Positions 38,027 through 45,925 of a stretch of DNA of 64,000 nt are shown in pieces. How positions within the stretch are numbered: position 1 is the stretch's first letter; each line of letters opens with the position of its first letter. The stretch is from Meandrina meandrites (taxonomy: Eukaryota; Cnidaria; Anthozoa; Scleractinia; Meandrinidae). The stretch is from positions 32,393,598-32,457,597 of the forward strand of contig OY855903.1 in the NCBI GenBank assembly GCA_963693305.1, written 5' to 3'. Both the position numbers and the translations under genes were made by a program. Below the pieces are notes generated by a model. That model saw only the letters and a program-made list of their open reading frames with translations, ran no database searches and was not told the origin of the DNA.

Positions 38027-38884
38027 ATGGAGGTATACTGCGTGAAGGAAAAGCGTTTCACACCCAACGTACCGGGAAGCGAAAAAAACACTACCACAAA
38101 AAACGGTAGAAGGCTGCTTAAAGTAAAATGCGCAAGTTGTGGCATTACCAAGACACGATTCGTTTCTAATAAAACGCAAAGTGGTGGTAATTATGATATG
38201 AGAATTTATGCGGGTAATCGAGTAGATGACCCAACAAACCCCCTTTACCAACGTGGTGGGGCTTTTGATTTGCATAAAGCTATAGGCAAGCTGCCTAAAC
38301 CAAAGAAAGGGTGGACACTTCCGGGCCACAACTATACAGGGCCGTACAATCCCCTTGAAAAACAGCTTTCTTACGACCCCAAGACGGGAAAGATCTTGAA
38401 GATATACCAGCAACCCACAGGCGCCACGGACGCAGTTGCAATGCAGCATGACGTTGATTATGCCGTCTGTGCAGGCAAGAAAAATGAGAAAGGCTGCAAA
38501 CATGATGCAGACAAAAAAATGGTGAAGGCGCTTGACGCTATCCCCAAAAACAAACGGCAATGGGGTCACGCCGCGGCGCGCAACGCAATCAGCTCGAAGC
38601 AAAAAGTGGGTTTGGGTGTCGGTGAAACGATCAATAAAAAGATCGGCGAAAAAATTCCAGGCTTTCAACCGGCTCAAGATGTGGCTGCTGCAATCATGGC
38701 TGTCACAGGTGGTGATAAGGATTTGTTTAAAAAGTATTGGAGTGGTGACATCGCAAAAGGTGCCTTTAACACGAAAACCGGTCTGTTCAGCAAAAAGTTC
38801 TGGACACACCCTAAAAATACAACTGGGCCATGTAATCGGGTTGTATATAAAAATGGAAAATGGCATAACCAATATTGCGACTAA
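38027..38884 (+). CDS. Zinc-ribbon plus parvovirus-like phospholipase A2, 285 aa
   Basis: I placed the start at 38027, after the TATATAGG motif, rather than at an earlier in-frame ATG. Residues 1-46 repeat the zinc ribbon of the preceding gene. Residues 98-170 match the viral phospholipase A2 core: a calcium loop LPGHNYTGPYNPL (Tyr103, Gly105), the catalytic pair His141-Asp142 in MQHDVDYAVC, and a second Asp in CKHDADKKM. In parvoviruses this domain breaches the endosomal membrane during entry. The C-terminus, about 115 residues with VTGGDKDLFKKYW and KNGKWHNQYCD, is of unknown role. All catalytic residues are present. Confidence 0.85.
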   Translation: MEVYCVKEKRFTPNVPGSEKNTTTKNGRRLLKVKCASCGITKTRFVSNKTQSGGNYDMRIYAGNRVDDPTNPLYQRGGAFDLHKAIGKLPKPKKGWTLPGHNYTGPYNPLEKQLSYDPKTGKILKIYQQPTGATDAVAMQHDVDYAVCAGKKNEKGCKHDADKKMVKALDAIPKNKRQWGHAAARNAISSKQKVGLGVGETINKKIGEKIPGFQPAQDVAAAIMAVTGGDKDLFKKYWSGDIAKGAFNTKTGLFSKKFWTHPKNTTGPCNRVVYKNGKWHNQYCD

Positions 38885-38897
38885 AATATTTTTAACA

Positions 38898-38907
38898 CAT
38901 ATATAAG
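38898..38907 (+). promoter_or_regulatory. TATATAAG start motif
   Basis: CATATATAAG two bases before the ATG at 38910. Confidence 0.55.
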
Positions 38908-38909
38908 AA

Positions 38910-39218
38910 ATGGATTCTGCAACAAAATTTAGGCGGGCTGAAATAGAAAAGATGAAAAAAAATCTTGAAAACCAGTTGATGCATTACTACCAAACCTCAG
39001 CCAAGTTTAAACGGTGGCACACGCGTTGCCAAACGGTATGTGCGTTAACAGGTGGAGTTGCTACCATTCTTACCGGCTCTGGGCTGGCCGCTTCGCTTTC
39101 TGCGGTTGGCGTTGTTGTTGGCGCCCCTTTAATCGCAACGGCCACCCTGTTTTCATTGGTGTCAACCTCCTCCATCGTCACCGTCAAATTTTTCCTGCGT
39201 AAAGCGAAAAAACACTAA
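38910..39218 (+). CDS. Small membrane protein, 102 aa, apparently truncated by a stop
   Basis: A charged N-terminus (residues 1-35) is followed by two hydrophobic segments (about residues 42-62, ALTGGVATILTGSGLAASLS, and 64-90) and a basic end KFFLRKAKKH. Related proteins recalled from Polintons continue past this point. Here a TAA at 39216-39218 ends the frame, and the following 69 codons stay open in the same frame to 39428. This looks like a nonsense change in an otherwise intact element. The role is unknown; a virion membrane or membrane-active protein is possible. Confidence 0.6.
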   Translation: MDSATKFRRAEIEKMKKNLENQLMHYYQTSAKFKRWHTRCQTVCALTGGVATILTGSGLAASLSAVGVVVGAPLIATATLFSLVSTSSIVTVKFFLRKAKKH

Positions 39219-39428
39219 AAAATACAAACTTTGGCTGAAGCTACGCTGAGCTCAATCAACTCTCTCATATCGACCGCTCTTGAAGATGGTAAAATCTCAG
39301 ACAGTGAGTACCAAGATATTATCAAAAAGTACAACAGCTTTACTACTGCAAAGACAAAACTCCGTTTTTCAAACCACACTGACGGTGGGGTAAAGGTTAA
39401 CAGAACATCAAAGACAACTTCTGTTTAA
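39219..39428 (+). pseudogene. In-frame continuation after the premature stop
   Basis: Codons after the TAA read LAEATLSSINSLISTALEDG and ISDSEYQDIIKKYNSF, a helical segment with protein-like composition and no ATG near its start, so it is unlikely to be a separate gene. It ends at 39428, overlapping by 21 bases the end of the convergent gene at 39408. It is best read as the severed C-terminus of the 38910 protein. Confidence 0.55.
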
Positions 39429-39914
39429 TGGTGGGGTGTTTGCCTCTAACCACCATTCGTTAAAACTTTTTTCGGCTTTATTTCTGGTTTGTACCATCTT
39501 CGGCAATCTTTTCGTGAGCTTTCCCAGTATTGCATTTTTCTCCGGCCAATCGATTGATGAGACCTTTTGAAAATAGTTGTATAAAAAACAAACGTAGTTA
39601 CACGACCCGGGGTAGCAACTCAGTTGCTGATTCCGCTTGAATTGGTGAATGACATTGCCCAAAAAAGTCAACCCCATATTGTCACCGACCTGATCTATAG
39701 AAATGCCGACTTTTTTTAGTACCGCAAGTAAATACCATAATTTGAGGTGGTGTCTCATCTCTTCGTGGGGCTCATCCGGCAGTGGGGGTTCCCATGAGTA
39801 AAAGTCAAGATCTTTTTCGGGTTTGATTTCTTTTATTAACGCTTCCTGCTCTTCCAACAACATTTTTTCCAGTTGTTGCCTGTAGGGGTTAGGTACGCGA
39901 AGTTTTGTATCCAT
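39408..39914 (-). CDS. Unknown Polinton protein, 168 aa
   Basis: The start is chosen at 39914, two bases after a minus-strand CATATATA motif; an earlier in-frame ATG at 39932 lies on the other side of that motif. The product has a helical, acidic first half (LEKMLLEEQEALIKEIKPEK), the segment EEMRHHLKLWYLLAVLKKVG, and a basic C-terminus. No domain is recognised. It is divergent from the integrase gene across about 28 bases. The 15-bp near-palindrome lies inside at 39614-39628. Confidence 0.6.
   Translation of the reverse strand: MDTKLRVPNPYRQQLEKMLLEEQEALIKEIKPEKDLDFYSWEPPLPDEPHEEMRHHLKLWYLLAVLKKVGISIDQVGDNMGLTFLGNVIHQFKRNQQLSCYPGSCNYVCFLYNYFQKVSSIDWPEKNAILGKLTKRLPKMVQTRNKAEKSFNEWWLEANTPPLNRSCL
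39614..39628. repeat. 15-bp near-palindrome, copy 4
   Basis: AGCAACTCAGTTGCT on the plus strand. The gene is on the minus strand, where it encodes Q-L-S-C in yet another phase. Confidence 0.85.
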
Positions 39915-39922
39915 GTATATAT
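39915..39922 (-). promoter_or_regulatory. TATATA motif between divergent genes
   Basis: GTATATAT between the minus-strand ATG at 39914 and the integrase ATG at 39943. The integrase side has TATTTAAATGG. Confidence 0.45.
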
Positions 39923-39942
39923 GATCGCGCATAATTATTTAA

Positions 39943-40929
39943 ATGGATAAAAAATTGGAGCGGCGTTATTACAGCCCGCAGGGTTACTGGAAAGGTATCT
40001 CTGCCATTAAAAAATTAGCGGTCGCTGCAAAGGTTCCTGAAGTTATTGCCAAAGAATGGTTGTTCAAACAAGCGCTCTGGCAGATTTACCTCCCCGCACC
40101 GCGCTATATTCCTCGTCTAAAATTCGACGTGCCTTCACCCAACAAAGTGCATCAGGCAGATCTTCTTTTTCTGCCACATGACAAAGTGGGCCGTAGCACT
40201 TACAAATACGCGCTTACTGTTGTTGACATTGCCAGCAGATTCAAAGAAGCTCAGCCTTTAACTTCTAAAAACTCTGATGAGGTTGCCAAAGCTTTTAAGA
40301 CAATTTATACACGTGGACCTTTGAAATGGCCGCAGATGTTGCAAGTTGATCCTGGGCGCGAATTTATGGGCGCTGTTACAAAAGAAATGGAAAATCACAA
40401 AACTTCTATCAGACGTGGTCACCCTGAAATTCATAGAGACCAAGCTATCGTTGAACGTTTCAATCGTACCTTGGCTGAGCGTTTGTTTGGGTATCAGTAC
40501 GCGGTTGAAATGCATTCACCTGAGGGTTTGCGGTCTACTGAGTGGGTAAAAAGGCTTCCCAAAGTTGTTTCTGCTCTGAACAACCAAGTCACTCGATTAA
40601 TTGGTATGAAACCTGCTGCTGCAATCAAGAAAAAAAATGTTTATGCGGAGCCATCAACTAAATATTTGAGACCTGTTGGAGAAAATGAAAAAAAGCTCCC
40701 CTCCATAGTTTTGGTTCGGTATTTGTACGAACCTGGTGAGCTTGAAGGTGGGACGAAAAGAGCTACTGATCCAATCTGGTCTTTGAAAGTTTACAATATT
40801 GAACGTTCTTTTACCAAACCGAATCAGCCTGTTCTCTTCTATTTGTCTGACGGTCCCAAACGTGGTTTTGTACGTGAAGAACTGCTTGTTGTACCTCCAA
40901 ACACACAATTACCTCCGGCTGTGAACTAA
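39943..40929 (+). CDS. Retroviral-type DDE integrase, 328 aa
   Basis: The catalytic core shows Asp73 in HQADLLFLP, Asp136 in QVDPGREFMG and Glu171 in AIVERFNRTLAE, with 35-residue spacing between the second Asp and the Glu. The core is followed by NNQVTRLIGMKPAAA. A C-terminal segment DPIWSLKVYNIERSF...QPVLFYLSDG is an SH3/chromo-like tail typical of Polinton integrases. No HHCC zinc head is apparent. It inserts the linear element into host DNA, making 6-bp (here apparently 5-bp) duplications. It is convergent with the polymerase gene; the two stops overlap by four bases. The frame is intact. Confidence 0.95.
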   Translation: MDKKLERRYYSPQGYWKGISAIKKLAVAAKVPEVIAKEWLFKQALWQIYLPAPRYIPRLKFDVPSPNKVHQADLLFLPHDKVGRSTYKYALTVVDIASRFKEAQPLTSKNSDEVAKAFKTIYTRGPLKWPQMLQVDPGREFMGAVTKEMENHKTSIRRGHPEIHRDQAIVERFNRTLAERLFGYQYAVEMHSPEGLRSTEWVKRLPKVVSALNNQVTRLIGMKPAAAIKKKNVYAEPSTKYLRPVGENEKKLPSIVLVRYLYEPGELEGGTKRATDPIWSLKVYNIERSFTKPNQPVLFYLSDGPKRGFVREELLVVPPNTQLPPAVN

Positions 40930-43900
40930 ATATGATATTCGATTGGTTCGGTGTGTATGCCGTCAGACAGTACCCATCGTTTGTCATAGTATGCACTCAA
41001 CCCCAGCTTCTCCTGTTCGTAAGTTACTATATTCCCGTCCCGCATTCTGAAACCTCTATTTGTTGCCATGTCTTTGTTTCCATCTAGCGCTGCCTTGAAA
41101 CGGTACCAGCTTATTTCGTTTTGGTTCTTAGACATACCTTTTGTACTTAGCTTCTTTTTTATTTCGTTTTTATCTGTGTGGTTGTCCGCATAATAACATT
41201 TGGAGCAGAGCGCTATCATCCGCTCCCCCTCAAACTCCTGCTTGAACAGACCGGGTGTTCTACCACTCCACTTGTCCCATGCCAACCAATTCTTTTTTTC
41301 TTTCTCGAATTCTTCTCTCAGCTCCGGCTTTACGATGTCTTCGAGCTTTTTTCCTGATATTGCGATATAGTTGCTGTCAGTGTCCATCTGGATCAGCTCA
41401 AAATCTTTTCTGTCTATGTACCTGTCCAAGAAATCATAATAAAATTCTAACATCCGCAGCTTGGCCAGCTGATATACCGTGATTCCTATCTGAAATGGGC
41501 GTCTGATTGTTATCCGCGGTTTCCGGCTTTCTAACTCATACGCCTCTCCAATTTCATCAAGATTTGAAAAATATGCGCTTCTCAATGCTCGGTCAACCAC
41601 CTTCTCATCTTTGGTGTAAATTACGTTTGTTTGCCGCTCTAACGCTTCGATCAGCTTACCATACCCACTGTTTCCCAACAATTTGAATATATCAGCCAGC
41701 AGTGCTTTGCTTTTTTCTGCATCTCCTGTTCGGCGAGCTTCCGTGACTTGTTCTACGAACCAGGGGAAGATTTTTTTCGGTTTGTAATCTATTGTCCGAT
41801 ATACTTTTGTTATTTCTGCCCCGTGGTTTATATACCATTTCAACAGCGGTGCATATAGTAGTATCCTCTTTGCCGACAAAGCTCCCACGAGTTTTCTCCC
41901 GTCTCCGCAGTTTCTGCCTGTATCTGTCAAGTATTTGATCATATGCTCGGGTACTGCTTTCGCCGGCACCACTTTGTTGTAGAAGAATGGGCACATTTCT
42001 TCAAACTTTGGGTGTAAGCGCTTCGGAATCTCTATGTCTACTTCCGCAAACCCAAACCAGCTTCCTTCTTTGAGATTTTGCGTTAGTACTATGGGCATTA
42101 CCATATCGTCATCGTAGTGTTCAACTCTTTCTTTTCCGCAGGGCATATCTTTTAACATTGTGGAGAGATACAGCGCGTTGGCATCGTAGCCGAGAATGTT
42201 TTCACATATTTTTGAATCAGCAAACTGATGTGACCTTATTCTGGTTTTTCCCGCTTCATGGTATCTTGTGAATACCAAACTTGGACCTCCCACTACCGTT
42301 CCTTTTAACATATCATATGCTTCTTTACTTGGGGCGTATAGTTCCGCTTTGCGTTCTATTGCACCTTTTAGCAAGTAATGCAAACTTACACCTGGGATGC
42401 TGACTGCATCTTTCATTATGTCGATCCCCTTTTCTGTGTAGAAGTTTTTCATTTTTTGTAGCGCCTCTAATCCTGGGGCTACATCTAGATTGTTGTAGTA
42501 CCGCACCCAGTCTTTAAATGTTTTCATCCCCTCTTCCCAGAACGTTCGTTTGCAGGCTTTCCATTCTGTCAGTTTTAATGTAAAGCCTCCTTTCAATTTT
42601 GAGTACCAATCTGGGTAATCCGGCAATCCTGGGTTATCCAGCTTTTTAATATCGTCGAACCACTCGTATGGGAGCCATGATTTTTTTGTCTCGCAGTCAT
42701 AGGCTTTTACCCATTTCTCGTATGAGGTTCCTGGGCCGAGGTAGTTCATTATGTCTAGAAAACGGAAGCCTGATGTCAGTAAAAACATTATTTTGTTACT
42801 GTTCTTCGCCACTCTGACTTTGCTTGCTGTGTCCGCCAGCTTTTTCACGAAGTGTGTCTTTATTAGATTGAGATCGTATTTCCCCGAGTTGAAACCCAGG
42901 ACTGGGACCTGATCACACCATTCTTCTATTTTTTTCTTTTGGTCTTTTGGCAGCAGGGTGATGTCTGCTGGCATAAATTCATCTCTTACTCGTTTCCTGA
43001 TGTTTTTTCCGCGTCTTTCTAACTCTTCTGCGAACTTGCGGATCAACTCTGTGGGATTTTTTTCACATATGTGGGTTGGCTTTCTTTCTAGGGTGTCTCC
43101 GATGCTTACCGAGACTGGAACGTGTACATTTTCGATTGTGAGTCTGTCTGTCAGCTCCTTCCGCTGATTTTTGTCTCCGTATGCCTCAAAATCATACAAA
43201 ATTGCATGCGGGTAACTTTTTGTTTTTGCTTCTGGGAGTTCTTCTACATATTTGTCTCCGACTTCGCACGCCCAACACTCTATTACTTTGTATCCCGCTT
43301 TTCTGAGATAAGCTGTACGTCTCTTTGTTGCTTGGTAAAGTTCTTCTCTTGTTCTTCCACAATGTTCTATTACTGTGTTTCGATCACGGTAACATTTTGG
43401 ACACCCGTGCCAGTGGCATCCGTGATATTGTAGAACCAGTTTTCTCTCATGGTTATACCCGTCAACTGACCTTTTTTCTATCCAACGTTCTCCCCCGTGT
43501 CCTGACATTGCGTGGGCTATTGGAATTTTCCAGTGCTTTGCCACGTACTCCAACCACTTTATTGATTCTTTTGAGGCTTTTTGCCACGGATAAAATGCTT
43601 TCTGGTAAGCTGACTGCGGCGCTTCCACTTTTTCTCCTGGGCAATCTATTACTGTTTTCCCTTGGGCGCATCTTTCTGCATGACGTTGGAGATTGGCAAC
43701 CTTTGTGAATCTTGCGTGGCAATGGTTGCATTCATAATTTTTCGCTAACTTTGTTATGTCTTTTATCAAAAATGCGTGCTCCCCGTGAATTCCTATTGTC
43801 ATTATGTTTTTTAACTTTGGTGACGGATTTCTTATCAGATGCCATACTACTTCTTTATCATCTAAACGCTCTGGTATGTAAACTCTTATTCCGAGCCAAT

Positions 43901-44900
43901 CTTTAACAACCTTGCCCTTGTTCAGGTGCATTTCTACCTTTTCCAATTCATCTAGTGAGGTTTTTACACAATTGGTCGGTGTATTGTGGAGTTTGAAGAA
44001 ACTCTTGGCCAAACCTCGAGCTGCTTCTGTGCTTCGATCTGGCCTTGCGCCTTTATGTACTGCAATACAACGCCATAAACACAAGTTATCTCTATAAGTG
44101 TCCAGCGTCACCATTGCGTGATTTCCACGCGCAAGGTTGTGAAGCCAGTCTGGCAATGGGCCTGTTCCCAAAAGTGGTTGACGGTCAAGCACTACTCTTA
44201 CATCTACTGCGAAAAAGTGGTCGAAAACCCATTTTGTGTTTGGTCTTTCGATTGTATCTATTTCCAGTCGTGCTGCCTCCTTTTCCCTTATCCATTTTTC
44301 CGCGTCTTCTAGTTTGTTCATCCTTGGCGAGCGTTTTTCAGCTTGGTAGTAGGTTAAAAAGGTGCCGTCTTCAATGTTGCGCAAACTTATTGCGTAAACG
44401 TAAAATGTGAAAAATGATGTTCTTACTTCCCTTCTTATTTTTCCCATGAATTTTGCTGTTTGGTCTTTATTCAGATCTTTTATAATGCGCCATCTCTTGT
44501 ACCGCCTCCCGCTTTTCTCTTCACCCTCAAATTCCGTGTCTTCAAACAGATTCATAATCTCATTCTGGTAGTCTGTCACATTTCTTACGTTATTCGGTTG
44601 AATGGGGTCGAATTGTCGCGGAAGTTGTTGTCTTCTGTTCCTTTTTCTGGGTGGTGCTGTTGGTTGGTAAGGTTTTGGTTGTAAAGGCTGTAATACCTGT
44701 AATGATGGTTTATACCGCTGCTTTCTGATTTCTGTTAGCGGCTCGACTAGCACATTCTTTATTATCTTTTTCACAGCGGGTACGTTTTCTGAAAGAAGTT
44801 GCGATAAATGACGCAGTTCTGTGGGGTCTATTTTTGCAAGTTCTTGTTCGAGAGATTCAAAGTCTACATTTTCAAAAGAGCTGAAGTCTTTTTTGTCCAT
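40926..44900 (-). CDS. Protein-primed family B DNA polymerase, 1,324 aa
   Basis: The replicative enzyme, using a terminal protein to start at the element ends. Approximate residue positions: a possible OTU-like motif DNLCLWRCIAVH near 270; a C2H2 finger CNHCHARF...H near 391-412; LQYHGCHWHGCPKC near 488-502, a nuclease-like block common in Polinton polymerases; ExoI YDFEAYG at 570; ExoII FNSGKYDL at 670; ExoIII YNNLDVAP near 799; polymerase motif A YDANALYLS at 905; motif B LLGNSGYG near 1075; motif C MDTDSNY at 1173; KCYY near 1233. The N-terminal 250 residues include a basic PRKRNRR and may hold the terminal protein. All catalytic motifs are intact. Confidence 0.96.
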   Translation of the reverse strand: MDKKDFSSFENVDFESLEQELAKIDPTELRHLSQLLSENVPAVKKIIKNVLVEPLTEIRKQRYKPSLQVLQPLQPKPYQPTAPPRKRNRRQQLPRQFDPIQPNNVRNVTDYQNEIMNLFEDTEFEGEEKSGRRYKRWRIIKDLNKDQTAKFMGKIRREVRTSFFTFYVYAISLRNIEDGTFLTYYQAEKRSPRMNKLEDAEKWIREKEAARLEIDTIERPNTKWVFDHFFAVDVRVVLDRQPLLGTGPLPDWLHNLARGNHAMVTLDTYRDNLCLWRCIAVHKGARPDRSTEAARGLAKSFFKLHNTPTNCVKTSLDELEKVEMHLNKGKVVKDWLGIRVYIPERLDDKEVVWHLIRNPSPKLKNIMTIGIHGEHAFLIKDITKLAKNYECNHCHARFTKVANLQRHAERCAQGKTVIDCPGEKVEAPQSAYQKAFYPWQKASKESIKWLEYVAKHWKIPIAHAMSGHGGERWIEKRSVDGYNHERKLVLQYHGCHWHGCPKCYRDRNTVIEHCGRTREELYQATKRRTAYLRKAGYKVIECWACEVGDKYVEELPEAKTKSYPHAILYDFEAYGDKNQRKELTDRLTIENVHVPVSVSIGDTLERKPTHICEKNPTELIRKFAEELERRGKNIRKRVRDEFMPADITLLPKDQKKKIEEWCDQVPVLGFNSGKYDLNLIKTHFVKKLADTASKVRVAKNSNKIMFLLTSGFRFLDIMNYLGPGTSYEKWVKAYDCETKKSWLPYEWFDDIKKLDNPGLPDYPDWYSKLKGGFTLKLTEWKACKRTFWEEGMKTFKDWVRYYNNLDVAPGLEALQKMKNFYTEKGIDIMKDAVSIPGVSLHYLLKGAIERKAELYAPSKEAYDMLKGTVVGGPSLVFTRYHEAGKTRIRSHQFADSKICENILGYDANALYLSTMLKDMPCGKERVEHYDDDMVMPIVLTQNLKEGSWFGFAEVDIEIPKRLHPKFEEMCPFFYNKVVPAKAVPEHMIKYLTDTGRNCGDGRKLVGALSAKRILLYAPLLKWYINHGAEITKVYRTIDYKPKKIFPWFVEQVTEARRTGDAEKSKALLADIFKLLGNSGYGKLIEALERQTNVIYTKDEKVVDRALRSAYFSNLDEIGEAYELESRKPRITIRRPFQIGITVYQLAKLRMLEFYYDFLDRYIDRKDFELIQMDTDSNYIAISGKKLEDIVKPELREEFEKEKKNWLAWDKWSGRTPGLFKQEFEGERMIALCSKCYYADNHTDKNEIKKKLSTKGMSKNQNEISWYRFKAALDGNKDMATNRGFRMRDGNIVTYEQEKLGLSAYYDKRWVLSDGIHTEPIEYHI

Positions 44901-44940
44901 CGTATATTATGTAGAAATTTTTTTTTTTAATTTATTAATT

Positions 44941-45192
44941 GTTGTTTGCATTAATGTTACATCCCTCTAAATGCTTGTCCCCGCCGCCCTTTGTTGTAAA
45001 GTTGTTTCTCTGTTTTTGCGGTTTTTCCTAAGTAGTATAGTCGGAGTCAAACGAATACTACCGAGCAGCACCCACCTTTGCCTCTTTCCCTAGTACGAAG
45101 GGGGTTTATCCCCCGGAGTACTAGTCACGGAAAGAGGCAAAATTTGGTGGGTGCGCCCGAGGTGGTATTCGTTTGACTCCGACTATACTACT
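44941..45192. repeat. Right terminal inverted repeat of the Polinton
   Basis: About 252 bp, reverse complement of 28946-29195. The inner border lies about 40 bases before the polymerase ATG. The first 160 or so bases from the tip are essentially identical to the left end. Confidence 0.95.
45031..45192. repeat. 162-bp imperfect palindrome at the right tip
   Basis: AGTAGTATAGTCGGAG at 45031 is matched by CTCCGACTATACTACT at the tip. The arrangement of the unpaired bases is the same as at the left tip when both are read from the end inward, so the two ends are in the same flip state. Confidence 0.95.
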
Positions 45193-45197
45193 GGTTT
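45193..45197. repeat. GGTTT target duplication, right of Polinton
   Basis: GGTTT immediately after the right tip, identical to 28941-28945. Confidence 0.75.
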
Positions 45198-45345
45198 TAT
45201 TGAGTCTACTGGCAAACAGGTTCTACAAGCAGTTGTTCTTAACTTCCTCAATCTTGAGAAACATGAAAAAAGTCTTTGAACAAGGGTTTTTAAGGGGGCT
45301 TTCACATCAGCAAGTATTAAGAGAATTCGCAGGAGTGGGGATAAA
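45198..45345 (+). pseudogene. Host exon, right part
   Basis: Continuing the frame of 28876-28945, it reads FIESTGKQVLQAVVLNFLNL and then hits TGA at about 45275. Shifted by one base it continues as FEQGFLRGLSHQQVLREFAG, so a one-base change lies near 45265-45275. The family is not recognised. The shift means that the host gene copy is damaged independently of the Polinton, unless it is a sequencing error in the GAAAAAAG run. Confidence 0.5.
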
Positions 45346-45925
45346 TAGTATTTTTTTTTATTAATTTTATTATGAATTTTCTTATGGTTTTGATAATTAT
45401 GCAGATGTTTTCAATGCATTACATTCTTTTAAATATCAAATTCATTGTATGTTGGTTTTTGGATCAGGATGAGAGGTTGAGAAACCTGAAAATGTGATGG
45501 CATATATGTTAAGATCACTCTATTACTTGCTCCCAAATATTTTTGTTCTCTAAAGTAAACAATACTTTTGAATCTTTTTAAAAAGCAATGCACAGTACAG
45601 TGAAATAAATTAATAAAATATTACAACCAAGAAAACTAATTCATTTAACTTAAACATGTAAACCGTTTTTACAACATTTTATGCATGAGCAAAACCTCAT
45701 CCCACATGTGACATAAATAAATTGATTGAATGATTGATTAATCTGAACTTAAACTTAAACCTAGTACCTTTAGATCTAGCTTTTAAAGATTCTTTGTGTC
45801 TACAGGTCTGTGTATGGAACAGGTGCTTTGAAGTTGGAGAATTCTTAGAACATGTTTCAAGATTAAACATTGTTCTGACCTTAACCCTGTTGAAGCTTTG
45901 TATACACAAACATTTTGATGAAACC
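45346..45925. other. No gene recognised; probable intron
   Basis: A+T-rich, with no repeat or coding motif recognised. Confidence 0.4.

Larger units (their letters stand above)
28946..45192. mobile_element. Complete Polinton/Maverick (adintovirus-like) element
   Basis: The element is 16,247 bp with inverted repeats of about 250 bp and a GGTTT target duplication. It encodes protein-primed DNA polymerase B, DDE integrase, packaging ATPase, adenain-like protease, and major and minor capsid proteins, which together define Polintons capable of virion formation. It also has a phospholipase A2 protein and a collagen-like fibre candidate. The hallmark genes are all uninterrupted. Genes run in both directions with short gaps and many share a TATATA(A/G)G start motif. 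This indicates a young insertion of a self-synthesising, virus-like element. Confidence 0.97.

Noticed and set aside
37913..38872. 319-codon minus-strand frame opposite the phospholipase gene
   Set aside because: It has no domain, while the plus strand has an intact PLA2 active site and a start motif.
39231..39428. Separate small gene after the membrane protein
   Set aside because: It has no ATG; it is in frame with the upstream protein and better explained as its severed C-terminus.
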